Of a DNA stretch of 64,000 nt, positions 1 through 8,835 are shown one piece after another (the first letter of the stretch is position 1; each line of letters starts with the position of its first letter). Made by a program: the position numbers and the translations under genes. The notes below the pieces were generated by a model. That model worked only from the letters and a program-made list of their open reading frames with translations, made no database searches and was not told where the DNA came from. Origin of the DNA: Virgibacillus halotolerans (lineage in GTDB: Bacteria; Bacillota; Bacilli; Bacillales; Amphibacillaceae); NCBI RefSeq assembly GCF_016908515.1, contig NZ_JAFBEA010000001.1:1-64000 (forward strand), given 5' to 3'.

Positions 1-51
1 CACGTTGAAAAGCTCTTATTTAGTTTTTAGGGTATAAATGAAAAATAGCCC

Positions 52-80
52 TTGCATTTTGATTCAAAAATGCCTATAAT
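52..80 (+). promoter_or_regulatory. Sigma-A promoter of the 5S rRNA gene
   Basis: The -35 TTGCAT (52-57) and -10 TATAAT (75-80) are separated by exactly 17 bases, close to the vegetative consensus. Transcription should start near 87 and run through about 80 bases of leader, which contains a small hairpin (GTTCAC/GTGAAC, about 123-139), into the 5S gene at 167. The strength of the match fits an rRNA promoter. Confidence 0.8.
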
Positions 81-166
81 AGTTCTTGTCCTTAAGTTTG
101 GATAAGGAAGTTCTGTTAAAACCGTTCACGTCCTGTGAACAACACGGAACGACCTACATCCTGAAG

Positions 167-283
167 GTCTGGTAACGATAGCGATGAGGTCACACCTGTT
201 CCCATACCGAACACAGCAGTTAAGCTCTTCAGCGCCGATGGTAGTTGGGGCTTTGCCCCTGCAAGAGTAGGACGTCGCCAGGC
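167..283 (+). rRNA. rrf: 5S ribosomal RNA
   Basis: This is the structural RNA of the large ribosomal subunit. The sequence matches the Bacillus 5S consensus throughout, including the internal segments CCCATACCGAACACAG and AAGAGTAGGACGTCGCC. The 5' end GTCTGGT pairs with the 3' end GCCAGGC (with G-U pairs), giving the terminal stem and a 117-nt molecule, the usual size. The 166 bases upstream contain a promoter but nothing that looks like the end of a 23S gene, so this may be a stand-alone 5S copy. A strong hairpin terminator follows at once. Confidence 0.95.
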
Positions 284-287
284 GATT

Positions 288-327
288 AAAAAATCCGTAA
301 TACGATAATTCGTATTACGGATTTTTG
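288..327. terminator. Bidirectional terminator after 5S rRNA
   Basis: Long near-perfect hairpin (AAAAATCCGTAATACGA paired with CGTATTACGGATTTTT around a short AT loop). The A and T tracts allow it to work on both strands: for the 5S rRNA, and for the decayed small gene on the minus strand. Confidence 0.85.
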
Positions 328-329
328 TA

Positions 330-440
330 TTATAAAGGTCGCGCAAATAACCTAATAAACCAATCGTTTGCAAATGAACCAATTGCAATAGCTAAAATAA
401 TTGCTACAATAATTCAAGCCAATAAACCAAAGCCCTCTTC
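330..440 (-). pseudogene. Decayed small membrane-peptide gene (in-frame TGA)
   Basis: On the minus strand a perfect Shine-Dalgarno (AAGGAGG, about 446-452) precedes a reading frame for about 36 residues. It begins EEGFGLLA, is interrupted by a TGA at 416-414, and continues in the same frame with IIVAIILAIAIG, then SFANDWFIRLFARPL and a TAA stop (332-330). The middle is a convincing single transmembrane helix. There is no ATG, GTG or TTG in frame after the Shine-Dalgarno. The TGA could be a mutated Trp codon. I read it as a broken hydrophobic microprotein gene; the family is unknown. Confidence 0.4.
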
Positions 441-544
441 TTTGTTCCTCCTTAAAATAGATGCTTAAACGAATACAAGTAACAGATTACGTAAATTATT
501 CTATTTTTTTGCAAGTCTCTGGGGTTTTAGAGTTGTACTTAAAA

Positions 545-569
545 AAGCGCGCCTGTTAAAGGCGCGCTT
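545..569 (-). terminator. Terminator of the small gene at 580-792
   Basis: GC-rich hairpin AAGCGCGCC/GGCGCGCTT with a 7-base loop. Read on the minus strand it is followed by a run of T, directly downstream of the stop codon of the minus-strand gene. Confidence 0.85.
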
Positions 570-579
570 GGTATGTCTG

Positions 580-792
580 TTAGCTCATTCCATATGGACC
601 TAATTTTTGTGCGTTTCCACCAGTATCCCCATGGGAATTAGCATTTGTATCTCCACTCATTTGTGAGACGAATGGGATCATTTGCTGCATTGCCTGACCG
701 ATATTTTGGTCATGCTTTGTCATCGTATAAAAGGTTGCTGCTCCTACGCCAACAGAAGCAATGATTGGTAACCACATTCCGTTCTTTTCCAT
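580..792 (-). CDS. Small hypothetical protein, one N-terminal membrane segment
   Basis: 70-residue protein that I do not recognise. Residues 7-24 form a hydrophobic stretch (WLPIIASVGVGAATFYTM) that could be a membrane anchor or signal. It is followed by a Gln/Met-rich segment and a flexible Gly/Asn/Ser tail ending LGPYGMS. The ATG has an upstream purine-rich AAAGGG, and a strong terminator lies just past the stop, so it is a complete monocistronic unit. It lies between the 5S gene and the divergent flavoprotein/flippase pair. Function unknown. Confidence 0.65.
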   Translation of the reverse strand: MEKNGMWLPIIASVGVGAATFYTMTKHDQNIGQAMQQMIPFVSQMSGDTNANSHGDTGGNAQKLGPYGMS

Positions 793-883
793 TACAGATC
801 AGCCCTTTCTATGATGTGCTTTCAGACAACCTTAGGATGACACGCAGATAGAAATCAATACAAGGAATCAAATACCAGTATAA

Positions 884-2143
884 TTAATGTATGACTTCTT
901 GTGCTGCGTTAATTCCTGCCAATCGACCTGTTACAAAAGCAGAAGTAATATTATAGCCGCCAGTATAGCCATGGATATCCAATATTTCCCCACAAAAATA
1001 AAGCCTGTCTGTCATTTTAGATTGCATCGTATTTGGAACAATTTCCTTAATTGTAACACCACCACCAGTTACAAACGCTTTTTCAAGTGGCAAGGAACCA
1101 TCAACATAAAAGATGAAATTTTTCATGTCTTGAATGATGGACCGAACTGTCTCTTTGGAAATGTTAGCTGCTTTTTGATTCTCATCAACTGCATTCCGAA
1201 CCAAGATAAACGCCAGCAATCGCTCGGGAACCATTCCTTTTAATAAATTCTTAAAGGATTTTTTTGGACTATCTTTCATAAAAGAACTAATTTTATTATT
1301 TAATGCTTCTTCTGTTTCATCTGGGAGCGCATCAAGCAGCATGGGCACTTGTTTTCTGCCTTTCATCCGTTCTTTCACAACGAATTGAGAACATCGTAGT
1401 ACGGCGGGACCTGATATTCCAAAATGTGTGAATATCATATCCATCTGATGCGTAATAATTGGTTTGTTCTTTTTATTTAAAACGGATAGTGAGACATTGC
1501 GCAATGATAAGCCTTGTAAGCTTTTATTTTTGATGAAGGCTTCATTAGAGGTGAGTGCCACCTCAGTTGGGTAAAGCACAGTTATTGTATGTCCGGCTTT
1601 CTTTGCCCAAGCATAACCATCCCCAGTTGATCCTGTATGTGGGACCGCTTTTCCGCCGACAGCAATAACAACCGCTTTGGTAACTATCTTTTGTCCATCA
1701 GACAGGATGACGGTGTGTTCATTTTCGTCGTAATGAATTGTCTTGACCACAGTCTGCAGGTTAACATTTACATGTAATTCATCAAGACGATCGATTAAAG
1801 CATTGACTACTGATTGTGCTGAATTAGATACAGGAAACATTCTGCCATGATCCTCTTCCTTTAGTTGGATACCCATGTTTTCGAAGAAGTCAATGATGTC
1901 ATAGTTATTAAATATGGAAAAAGCACTATATAAGAATTTCCCGTTTCCAGGGATGTGCTTAATCACTTCTTCTTGTGGTAATCTGTTGGTTACATTACAT
2001 CTGCCGCCACCGGAAATGGCGAGCTTTTTTCCTAATTTCTTTCCCTTTTCAATCAGCATTGTTTTTGCTCCATGTTCTGCTGCTGAAATAGCGGCCATTA
2101 AACCGGATGGTCCACCACCAATTACAATTACGTCATATGACAA
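884..2143 (-). CDS. ytfP: NAD(P)/FAD-dependent oxidoreductase, YtfP/BaiN/HI0933 family
   Basis: 419-residue soluble flavoprotein of the HI0933/BaiN family (YtfP in B. subtilis), normally about 400-420 residues. The N-terminus has the FAD dinucleotide-binding motif GGGPSGL (residues 9-15) followed by the family-typical [14 protein letters not shown] segment near residues 40-53. The C-terminal part has the second FAD contact (AFVTGGGV and [18 protein letters not shown]). Family members are predicted flavin-linked reductases of uncertain substrate in bacilli. The start is a TTG at 2143 ([11 protein letters not shown]) behind GAAAGGAC. It is divergent from ytgP across a 200-bp intergenic region with an inverted repeat. 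Confidence 0.9.
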   Translation of the reverse strand: MSYDVIVIGGGPSGLMAAISAAEHGAKTMLIEKGKKLGKKLAISGGGRCNVTNRLPQEEVIKHIPGNGKFLYSAFSIFNNYDIIDFFENMGIQLKEEDHGRMFPVSNSAQSVVNALIDRLDELHVNVNLQTVVKTIHYDENEHTVILSDGQKIVTKAVVIAVGGKAVPHTGSTGDGYAWAKKAGHTITVLYPTEVALTSNEAFIKNKSLQGLSLRNVSLSVLNKKNKPIITHQMDMIFTHFGISGPAVLRCSQFVVKERMKGRKQVPMLLDALPDETEEALNNKISSFMKDSPKKSFKNLLKGMVPERLLAFILVRNAVDENQKAANISKETVRSIIQDMKNFIFYVDGSLPLEKAFVTGGGVTIKEIVPNTMQSKMTDRLYFCGEILDIHGYTGGYNITSAFVTGRLAGINAAQEVIH

Positions 2144-2200
2144 TTGCGTTCAGTCCTTTCTTAAGTAGTTTATCACTTCTAATATGTACTGCTCAACTTT

Positions 2201-2233
2201 AATTTGTGATATAGTATTGTTTTGTCACAAATT
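2201..2233. promoter_or_regulatory. Spaced inverted repeat in the ytfP-ytgP divergent region
   Basis: AATTTGTGA (2201-2209) is exactly repeated in inverted form as TCACAAATT (2225-2233), 15 bases apart. The TTGTGA/TCACAA half-sites resemble CRP/FNR/Rex-type half operators, but the spacing is too wide for a simple site of those families. It may be an operator for one or both divergent genes. The assignment is inference only. Confidence 0.4.
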
Positions 2234-2343
2234 AAACAATTTTGTCGAAGAACCTATGATAGTATTATTATCAGCAACTGTCCAAATGTGATAAAATTAC
2301 TGTAATAACATTGGAACTTAAATTGAAAAACGCAGGTGAAATA

Positions 2344-3966
2344 ATGTCGAATAATATGGTAAGAGGCGCGATGTTGCTCACAGGGGCAACATTTTTATCG
2401 AAATTTCTAGGAATGATTTATGTCATTCCATTCAATGCTCTTGTTGGAGAGACAGGAGGTACACTGTATAGTTTTGCATACACTCCATACAATATTATAC
2501 TAAGTTTTTCTACGGTAGGTGTTCCTTTAGCCGTTTCCAAATTTGTATCCAAATACAATTCCTTAGGGGACTATGAAACGGGAAGAAGGATGTTTAAAGC
2601 CGGGATTACTTTAATGCTTGTTACTGGAACCTTAGCCTTTCTAGCATTGTTTTTTAGTGCTGAATGGCTAGCAGAATACATGATTACAGATGATGAGTAT
2701 GGAAAAATAACAGTAGCAGAAGTAGCCATGGTTATACGTATGGTAAGCTTTGCATTAATTATCATACCTGCGATGAGTATTGTGCGGGGATTTTTCCAAG
2801 GTCATCAATCAATGGGACCGACAGCTGTTTCTCAGGTTGTCGAACAAATCGTACGGATAGTATTTTTATTAGTTGCAGCTTTCATTGTTATGGTAGTATT
2901 TGATGGATCTAAAGCAACTGCAGTTGGGTTTGCGACATTTGCAGCCTTCATTGGTGGTTTGGCTTCTGTGATGGTGTTATGGGTATATTGGCGAAAACGC
3001 AAACCAGAGCTTGATATAAGGTTGCAGCAACAGACATTTTCAAATGAGATACCGAGGAAAGCATTAATCGTTGAATTATTTAGTTATGCGGGTCCTTTTA
3101 TTGTGGTGGGCCTGGCTACATCTTTGTATCAGTTAGTAGATCAATTTACATTTAAACGAGCAATGATAGCTGCCGGAAACGGAAATATTTGGGATATTGC
3201 TTTTTCTGCAATAAATCTTTATGGACATAAATTGGTTATTATCCCAGGAACTTTAGCAATAGGGTTATCTTTAGCTATTCTACCTGCCTTAACAAAAGCG
3301 TATACAGGTAAGGATCAAGCATTGATCCATCAACATATAAATCAAGCATTTCAAATTATTATGGTGCTTGTTGTACCAGCAGCTATTGGCCTTTCCGTTT
3401 TGTCTCATGAAGCCTATGGTGCATTATATGGTCTGGGACATATCGAAATTACAGGTACACTATTAACATGGTATGCGCCTGTTGGTTTATTATTTGCTCT
3501 GTTTACTGTATCATCATCAATTTTGCAAGGAATCAATCAGCAAAAATTTTCGGTTATTAGCCTATCAGCTGGATTATTGGTGAAGGTACTATTTAATATA
3601 CAGCTTATACATGTGTTTGGTGCGAAAGGCGCTATATTTGGAACGGCATTAGCAGTAACAATTGCAGTGATATTGAATATATGGCGAATAAAAACCGCGG
3701 TTCAATTTCCATTTAAAGAAATAATTAAACGAACATTACTCATTGGTATATTTGTTATTATTATGTGCTTAACCATCTGGGCTGTGAAGTCGATATTTGG
3801 TATATTCATCCCATATGAGGATGCTAGATGGGCAACCATTCTAATGCTTATATTAGGTGTTGGATTTGGTGGTATCATTTATTTATGGTTTGCATATAAA
3901 TCTACATTGTTAGAACGTATATTAGGTAACCGGGTTCATATTTTAGGGAGGATTTTCGGGAAATAG
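2344..3966 (+). CDS. ytgP: MATE/MOP-superfamily flippase, YtgP (lipid II flippase-like)
   Basis: 540-residue polytopic membrane protein (about 14 hydrophobic segments) of the SpoVB/YtgP group in the MOP exporter superfamily. B. subtilis YtgP (also called MurJ) is a lipid II flippase acting in the cytoplasmic membrane during cell wall synthesis. The N-terminus MSNNMVRGAMLLTGATFLSK is typical. I chose ATG 2344 because AGGTGAAAT precedes it; an in-frame TTG at 2311 would add 11 residues without a good ribosome site. A 15-bp gap to the pseudouridine synthase gene suggests an operon continuing to about 7.1 kb. Confidence 0.92.
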   Translation: MSNNMVRGAMLLTGATFLSKFLGMIYVIPFNALVGETGGTLYSFAYTPYNIILSFSTVGVPLAVSKFVSKYNSLGDYETGRRMFKAGITLMLVTGTLAFLALFFSAEWLAEYMITDDEYGKITVAEVAMVIRMVSFALIIIPAMSIVRGFFQGHQSMGPTAVSQVVEQIVRIVFLLVAAFIVMVVFDGSKATAVGFATFAAFIGGLASVMVLWVYWRKRKPELDIRLQQQTFSNEIPRKALIVELFSYAGPFIVVGLATSLYQLVDQFTFKRAMIAAGNGNIWDIAFSAINLYGHKLVIIPGTLAIGLSLAILPALTKAYTGKDQALIHQHINQAFQIIMVLVVPAAIGLSVLSHEAYGALYGLGHIEITGTLLTWYAPVGLLFALFTVSSSILQGINQQKFSVISLSAGLLVKVLFNIQLIHVFGAKGAIFGTALAVTIAVILNIWRIKTAVQFPFKEIIKRTLLIGIFVIIMCLTIWAVKSIFGIFIPYEDARWATILMLILGVGFGGIIYLWFAYKSTLLERILGNRVHILGRIFGK

Positions 3967-3981
3967 GAGGATTGTTAAGGA

Positions 3982-4698
3982 ATGCGTCTGGATAAGTTAC
4001 TAGCAAACATGGGCTTTGGCAGCAGGAAAGATGTCAAAGCTTTATTAAAGAAAAAACATGTCACCGTCAATCAAGTAGTCATTAAAGATGGTAGTAAGCA
4101 TGTCGATCCTGATAAGGATATGATCCAGGTTCAAGAAGAAGTTGTTCAATATCAACAATATATATATATCATGCTGAACAAGCCACCAGGTTATATTTCC
4201 GCTACGGAAGATAACCGGGAGGAGACAGTTATTGATCTGTTAGGGAAGGACCTGGCGCATTTTAAGCCTTTCCCTGTCGGCAGGCTGGATAAGGATACAG
4301 AAGGCCTGCTGTTGCTTACAAATGACGGGGAGTTGGCACATCAATTGGTTTCACCGAAAAAGAACGTGGAGAAAACATACTATGCAAGAATCGATGGCAT
4401 GGTAACAGAAGCTGACATCGACAAATTTCATCAAGGTGTAACGCTGGAGGACGGTTATCAAGCTAAAACTGCTTGGCTGAACATCCTGCAAAGTGATGTT
4501 GTTTCAGAAATAGAAGTTACGATTACAGAAGGTAAATACCATCAGGTGAAACGGATGTTTGAGGCAGTTGATAAACAAGTCATTTATTTGCGGCGTATCA
4601 GGATGGGAGAGCTGTATTTAGATGAAACGTTAAAACTAGGTTCCTATCGTGAGCTGAGAGAAGATGAGTTAGCTTATTGTTTATCATTAAAAAAGTAG
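3982..4698 (+). CDS. ytzG: 16S rRNA pseudouridine synthase, RsuA/YtzG family
   Basis: 238-residue RsuA-type pseudouridine synthase that isomerises a specific uridine in 16S rRNA. Residues 1-60 are an S4 RNA-binding domain (MRLDKLLANMGFGSRKDVK). The catalytic motif GRLDKDTEGLLLLTNDG near residues 99-115 carries the nucleophilic Asp. The later KYHQVKRMF motif is also family-typical. ATG 3982 is preceded by AGGAGG. It is 9 bp from the downstream thpR, so the genes are probably cotranscribed. Confidence 0.93.
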   Translation: MRLDKLLANMGFGSRKDVKALLKKKHVTVNQVVIKDGSKHVDPDKDMIQVQEEVVQYQQYIYIMLNKPPGYISATEDNREETVIDLLGKDLAHFKPFPVGRLDKDTEGLLLLTNDGELAHQLVSPKKNVEKTYYARIDGMVTEADIDKFHQGVTLEDGYQAKTAWLNILQSDVVSEIEVTITEGKYHQVKRMFEAVDKQVIYLRRIRMGELYLDETLKLGSYRELREDELAYCLSLKK

Positions 4699-4707
4699 AG
4701 GTGGCCT

Positions 4708-5274
4708 ATGTCAACAGAATCCCATTATTTTATCGCGATCCCATTACCGGAATCAGTGCAGCGTTTCTTTTCCACTTGGCAGGATGAGCTGGAGGGCGAA
4801 TTGCCCTATAAGCAGTGGACACAGCAGGCCGACCTGCATATTACATTAAAATTTCTTGGAGCGGTGGACGATAATAAAAGAAAGCAGATTGACCAAGCAT
4901 TGCAATCTATGAGGGAATTCGAGGCGTTTACCCTTCATGTCGGCACAATAGGAACGTTTGGGAAACCGTCTATGCCACGCGTTTTATGGGCAGGTGTTGA
5001 GAAAACACCTCTGTTAACGACGTTACAAGAACAAGTGAAGATCCGCTTGGAAAATATTGGTTACTCTGCTGAAAAAAGGGCATACGTTCCACACATTACA
5101 CTAGCAAAAAAGTGGCAAGGGAAGGCTGCTGAAGATTTGTTGGAAAATATAATAAAACACTACACCGCACAAAAGGAAATCCTTGTTGATACAATCGTTT
5201 TATATCAGATTCATCCGACAAGCGTACCAAAATATGAACCTGTATGTACATACAGACTGCAAGGTGGTGAGTGA
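4708..5274 (+). CDS. thpR: RNA 2',3'-cyclic phosphodiesterase (2'-5' RNA ligase family)
   Basis: 188-residue member of the 2H phosphoesterase family (ThpR; YtlP in B. subtilis). The two catalytic HxT motifs are visible: HITLKFLG near residue 46 and HITLAKKW near residue 129. These enzymes open 2',3'-cyclic phosphates on RNA ends, with 2'-5' ligase activity in vitro; the physiological substrate in bacilli is not settled. The start ATG follows GAGGTGG. The stop codon overlaps the likely GTG start of the next gene, indicating translational coupling. Confidence 0.9.
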   Translation: MSTESHYFIAIPLPESVQRFFSTWQDELEGELPYKQWTQQADLHITLKFLGAVDDNKRKQIDQALQSMREFEAFTLHVGTIGTFGKPSMPRVLWAGVEKTPLLTTLQEQVKIRLENIGYSAEKRAYVPHITLAKKWQGKAAEDLLENIIKHYTAQKEILVDTIVLYQIHPTSVPKYEPVCTYRLQGGE

Positions 5275-6199
5275 AATCGCACAGCTTATCAAATTAATTG
5301 ATTATGTTACACGATACGAATGGGATACATTTCGTTATCCCAGCCAGTATATTCGAATTAAAAAGGACAATTGGAATAAGCTCTATCATCTGTGGCTAAC
5401 ACCTTTAGAAGCTGAAGAAGAGGAAATTACTTTGCCAACAGAAAAGCGCTCTAAGTTTGCACGATGGAAGGGGAAGTTTATCAAAAACTCAGAGCCGCAA
5501 GAGGTGGTCCGGGAAACCACAAACGAATTACCGGAGACTGAAGCGGCATTAAAACAGTATTTTCTGGACAGGCTTTTAAACTTCCAATTTAAATGGGCTA
5601 CATCGACAGTTACAGATCAATCCATGATGAATAACCGATATCAAAGTGATCCAACATTAAAGTACTTCCTGCAGCGATTCCCGGACACTTTCTTATTGAT
5701 GTATTATCCAGTGTTTTCGATAAAAAAGACTCCTATAGATGCAGAAATTATTTTCATCAGTCCAATTGGGATAGAAATTATTTACATCATAGAAGAACCC
5801 CCATCATCCGTCATTATGGCTGATGGTGGGAGGACATGGACAGTCGAAACGAATCATCAACAAACAAAAATGTTAAGCCCTTTAATCGCTCTTAAACGTA
5901 CAGAACAAATTGTGAAAAGTATTTTAGCCAGTCATGAAATCAATTTTTCTGTCCAAAAGACGGTATTATCCCGCACTAATCCAATTGTTTTTTCGACGGC
6001 ACCATACAATACAAAAATAATAGACAAAAACGCATATAAAAATTGGTTCCTTGCAAAACGCAAGTTAGCTTCCCCTTTAAAAAGCATCCAATTAAAGGCA
6101 GCTGAAGCGTTATTACAGCACTGCGAGACGACCTCGGTTAAACGAGCAGAATGGGAAGAAGATGCCAACCCATTCAAAATTGTCGGTGAGGAATCATAA
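5264..6199 (+). CDS. Conserved hypothetical protein (YtlQ position)
   Basis: About 311 residues, no enzyme motif recognised. It sits between thpR and the lipid kinase, where B. subtilis has the uncharacterised ytlQ. Sequence features: an N-terminal segment rich in Tyr/Trp (YVTRYEWDTF), a basic stretch (residues 60-85), and a C-terminal half with no clear membrane helix. The start is uncertain: GTG at 5264 or 5267 lies within the end of thpR and overlaps its own AAGGTGGTG ribosome site; ATG 5234 is in frame but has no ribosome site. The stop TAA shares bases with the ATG of the lipid kinase (TAATG), so the three genes are coupled. Confidence 0.75.
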   Translation: MVSEIAQLIKLIDYVTRYEWDTFRYPSQYIRIKKDNWNKLYHLWLTPLEAEEEEITLPTEKRSKFARWKGKFIKNSEPQEVVRETTNELPETEAALKQYFLDRLLNFQFKWATSTVTDQSMMNNRYQSDPTLKYFLQRFPDTFLLMYYPVFSIKKTPIDAEIIFISPIGIEIIYIIEEPPSSVIMADGGRTWTVETNHQQTKMLSPLIALKRTEQIVKSILASHEINFSVQKTVLSRTNPIVFSTAPYNTKIIDKNAYKNWFLAKRKLASPLKSIQLKAAEALLQHCETTSVKRAEWEEDANPFKIVGEES

Positions 6200-7137
6200 T
6201 GTACGTATTTATTGTTAACCCGGTAGCCGGGGACGGGCGTGCAGCGAAACTTTTCTTGAAAATAAAACAGAGTACGCTTTATCATGAAACAAATAGCATG
6301 CATTACGATACAAAGTATCCTGGACATGCCGTTGAAATTGTTCAAAAAATGGTTACCGAAACAGAGAACATTGCCTGTATCATTGTGGTAGGTGGTGATG
6401 GCACATTACATGAGGTAATGAACGGGATGGGTAAAGCCAATATTCCGGTATCCTTTATTCCAGGAGGATCGGGGAATGATTTTGCTAGAGGATCTTCCAT
6501 TAAGGGGACGCCGATGGAAATCTTCCAGAAAATCATCAATAGTCAAGGTGTCCGTCCTTATTGGCTAGGAAATTATCAGTTGGATCATCATGACAACCAA
6601 TCATTTGTAAGTAATATCGGATTTGGATTTGATGCTGATATTGTGAGAACAGCAAATCGCTCCAAATACAAAGCCATATTAAATAAGCTACACATCGGTA
6701 AAATTAGTTATGTGATTGCACTTATCCAAGTTTTATTTAGATTTAAACCGAGAAGTGTAGAACTGAAGATAGATGGAGAGAAACGTTTGATTCAGGACTG
6801 TTGGATGGTGACAATTGCAAACCATCCGTATTATGGCGGGGGCATGAAAATTATCCCTCATGCTACGATTCAACCAGATAAATTTCCAGTGCTTGTGCTT
6901 CATTCTATTTCAAAGTGGAAGGTGCTCGGTCTGTTTATAACCATATTTAGTGGTAAGCACATTCATTTTAAAGAAGTAGAATTACTGGAGGCAACAACAA
7001 TAGAAATTTATGCTAAAGGGAAAGTGAACTGCCAGGTGGATGGACAAACAGCCGTATGTACATCATGTATTATTTCCAAACAATCACAAGTTGTTGAAGT
7101 AATGGGAACAAATGAAAGAAAAGAAATCATTGCCTAA
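6199..7137 (+). CDS. ytlR: Diacylglycerol/lipid kinase family protein (YtlR)
   Basis: 312-residue lipid kinase of the DagK/YegS family, which phosphorylates a lipid hydroxyl using ATP at the membrane surface. The nucleotide-binding motif GGDGTLHEVMNG is at about residues 65-76, followed by the family motif PGGSGNDFARG near residue 95. The C-terminal beta-sandwich with VNCQVDGQ is also typical. In B. subtilis the neighbour of ytmP is YtlR. The ATG overlaps the previous stop. The lipid substrate cannot be fixed from sequence. Confidence 0.9.
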   Translation: MYVFIVNPVAGDGRAAKLFLKIKQSTLYHETNSMHYDTKYPGHAVEIVQKMVTETENIACIIVVGGDGTLHEVMNGMGKANIPVSFIPGGSGNDFARGSSIKGTPMEIFQKIINSQGVRPYWLGNYQLDHHDNQSFVSNIGFGFDADIVRTANRSKYKAILNKLHIGKISYVIALIQVLFRFKPRSVELKIDGEKRLIQDCWMVTIANHPYYGGGMKIIPHATIQPDKFPVLVLHSISKWKVLGLFITIFSGKHIHFKEVELLEATTIEIYAKGKVNCQVDGQTAVCTSCIISKQSQVVEVMGTNERKEIIA

Positions 7138-7218
7138 TAAACATACATGGTTGTATTTTTGTATTTGTCATTATAAAATATATTATTGAACGCTAAATTT
7201 GAAAGATGTGAGGAAATT

Positions 7219-8031
7219 ATGGTGGACTGGCTTCAACAAGTACTAGGTAATAATTGGAAGATCACTCCTGCAGGTGGACTGACAGGTGACGCATATATTG
7301 CTGAAAAGGATCATGAACGATTATTTTTAAAACGTAATTCATCTCCTTTCTTAGCTGTCCTATCTGCAGAAGGAATTGTACCAAAGCTTATATGGACAAG
7401 ACGAATGTACAATGGTGATGTCATTACAGCTCAGGAGTGGGTAAAAGGAAGAGACCTGAACCGGGCGGATATGCAACATTATCAAGTAGCTGAATTATTA
7501 CATAAAATTCACCACTCCTCTGAATTATTGCATATGTTGATGCGATTGGGAAAAAAACCTGTAACCTCGGATGATGCCTTGATGATGATCAAGGAACGGA
7601 TAGCTTCATCACTCGAGATTGCGGAAAATAGTGATGTCCGTTTAGCGTTAACCTATTTGGATCTATTATTACCAATCACCCGCGAACAAAAGCTGGTGGT
7701 GTGTCATTGTGATTTAAATCACAATAATTTACTACTGACCGATGAAGGAAATCTGTTTCTAATAGACTGGGAAAATGCCATGATTGCTGATCCAATTACG
7801 GATTATGGAATGATTTTAAAATGGTATGTACCAAGGGAAAATTGGGATGACTGGTTGAAGGAATACGGTGTAACAAAAGATAAAAATTTAATTAAACGCA
7901 TGTACTGGTATTTGCTGCTTGATACACTGCATTATTTAAGCTGGCACGATGAACGAAGGGAACCTTTTAAAGTAATTGACAGATTAAAAGATCTCAGAGA
8001 ATTGAATGAACACATGTCTACATTGGTTTAG
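7219..8031 (+). CDS. ytmP: Phosphotransferase family protein (YtmP, APH-like kinase fold)
   Basis: 270-residue aminoglycoside phosphotransferase/choline kinase-like protein. The catalytic loop HCDLNHNNLL (HxDxxxxN) is near residues 170-179 and the metal-binding IDWENA near 189-194. The substrate is unknown; the gene is conserved beside trmB in Bacillus (ytmP-ytmQ). ATG 7219 is chosen because TGAGGAA lies just upstream; the in-frame TTG at 7186 has no such site. A 50-bp gap separates it from ytlR. Confidence 0.88.
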   Translation: MVDWLQQVLGNNWKITPAGGLTGDAYIAEKDHERLFLKRNSSPFLAVLSAEGIVPKLIWTRRMYNGDVITAQEWVKGRDLNRADMQHYQVAELLHKIHHSSELLHMLMRLGKKPVTSDDALMMIKERIASSLEIAENSDVRLALTYLDLLLPITREQKLVVCHCDLNHNNLLLTDEGNLFLIDWENAMIADPITDYGMILKWYVPRENWDDWLKEYGVTKDKNLIKRMYWYLLLDTLHYLSWHDERREPFKVIDRLKDLRELNEHMSTLV

Positions 8032-8086
8032 AACTTTTATAATCATTTATACAGTATATTTATTATCAATGAAGAGAGGTATATTC

Positions 8087-8725
8087 ATGCGTCAACGACA
8101 TAAACCCTGGGCTGATGATTTCCTAAGGGATAATCAGCAACTGGTGGTTCCAAACCCGGGGCAACATAAATCAAATTGGCAGGCTGCATTTAAGAATGAT
8201 CATCCTGTCCATATTGAAATTGGTACCGGAAAAGGCCAATTTATTACAGGTATGGCAAAACAAAAGCCGGATATTAATTTCATTGGAATAGAATTGGCGA
8301 AAAGTATTATTGTATCTGCTGCGCAAGAAGTGAAGAATGCTGGCGTGGAAAATGTTTTGCTTTTAAATGAAGATGCAAGTGACTTAAGAGAATTTTTCTC
8401 GGCAAACGAAGCAGATGTGATTTATTTAAACTTTTCCGATCCATGGCCAAAAAATCGTCACGAAAAGCGCAGATTAACGTATCACGCATTTTTGGAACAG
8501 TATAAAGAGATTTTGACAAATGCTGGTGAAATTGTGTTGAAAACGGATAATAGAGGATTATTTGAGTATTCACTCGTCAGCCTTTCAAAATTTGGTATGA
8601 CATTAGAAGAGGTTACGATTGATTTGCATGATTTAAACGATCCATTAAATGTAATGACGGAATATGAAGTGAAATTTTCCGCCAAAGGACAGCCAATTTA
8701 TCGGTGTAAAGCAAGATTTGTATAG
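8087..8725 (+). CDS. trmB: tRNA (guanine-N7)-methyltransferase
   Basis: 212-residue TrmB (YtmQ), which makes m7G46 in the tRNA variable loop using S-adenosylmethionine. The SAM loop is [10 protein letters not shown] and the catalytic region is [16 protein letters not shown], both almost identical to B. subtilis TrmB; the start [12 protein letters not shown] is the family N-terminus. ATG 8087 has GAAGAGAGG upstream. An in-frame ATG at 8006 lies within ytmP and is not needed. A terminator follows. Confidence 0.96.
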   Translation: MRQRHKPWADDFLRDNQQLVVPNPGQHKSNWQAAFKNDHPVHIEIGTGKGQFITGMAKQKPDINFIGIELAKSIIVSAAQEVKNAGVENVLLLNEDASDLREFFSANEADVIYLNFSDPWPKNRHEKRRLTYHAFLEQYKEILTNAGEIVLKTDNRGLFEYSLVSLSKFGMTLEEVTIDLHDLNDPLNVMTEYEVKFSAKGQPIYRCKARFV

Positions 8726-8728
8726 AAC

Positions 8729-8760
8729 CAGAAACTTCCAGATGGGAGTTTCTGTTTTTT
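8729..8760 (+). terminator. Rho-independent terminator of trmB
   Basis: AGAAACT/GAGTTTCT-type hairpin followed by GTTTTTT, directly after the trmB stop. Confidence 0.8.
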
Positions 8761-8835
8761 AATTCCAAATGTTTGCGTTTGCAGAAAATTATATATTTCG
8801 CTACAATTAATAGACAGGGACAAGGAGGAGATTGG

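Noticed and set aside
116-388. 90-codon minus-strand frame across the 5S rRNA gene
   Set aside because: It is antisense to a clear rRNA gene and has no ribosome site.
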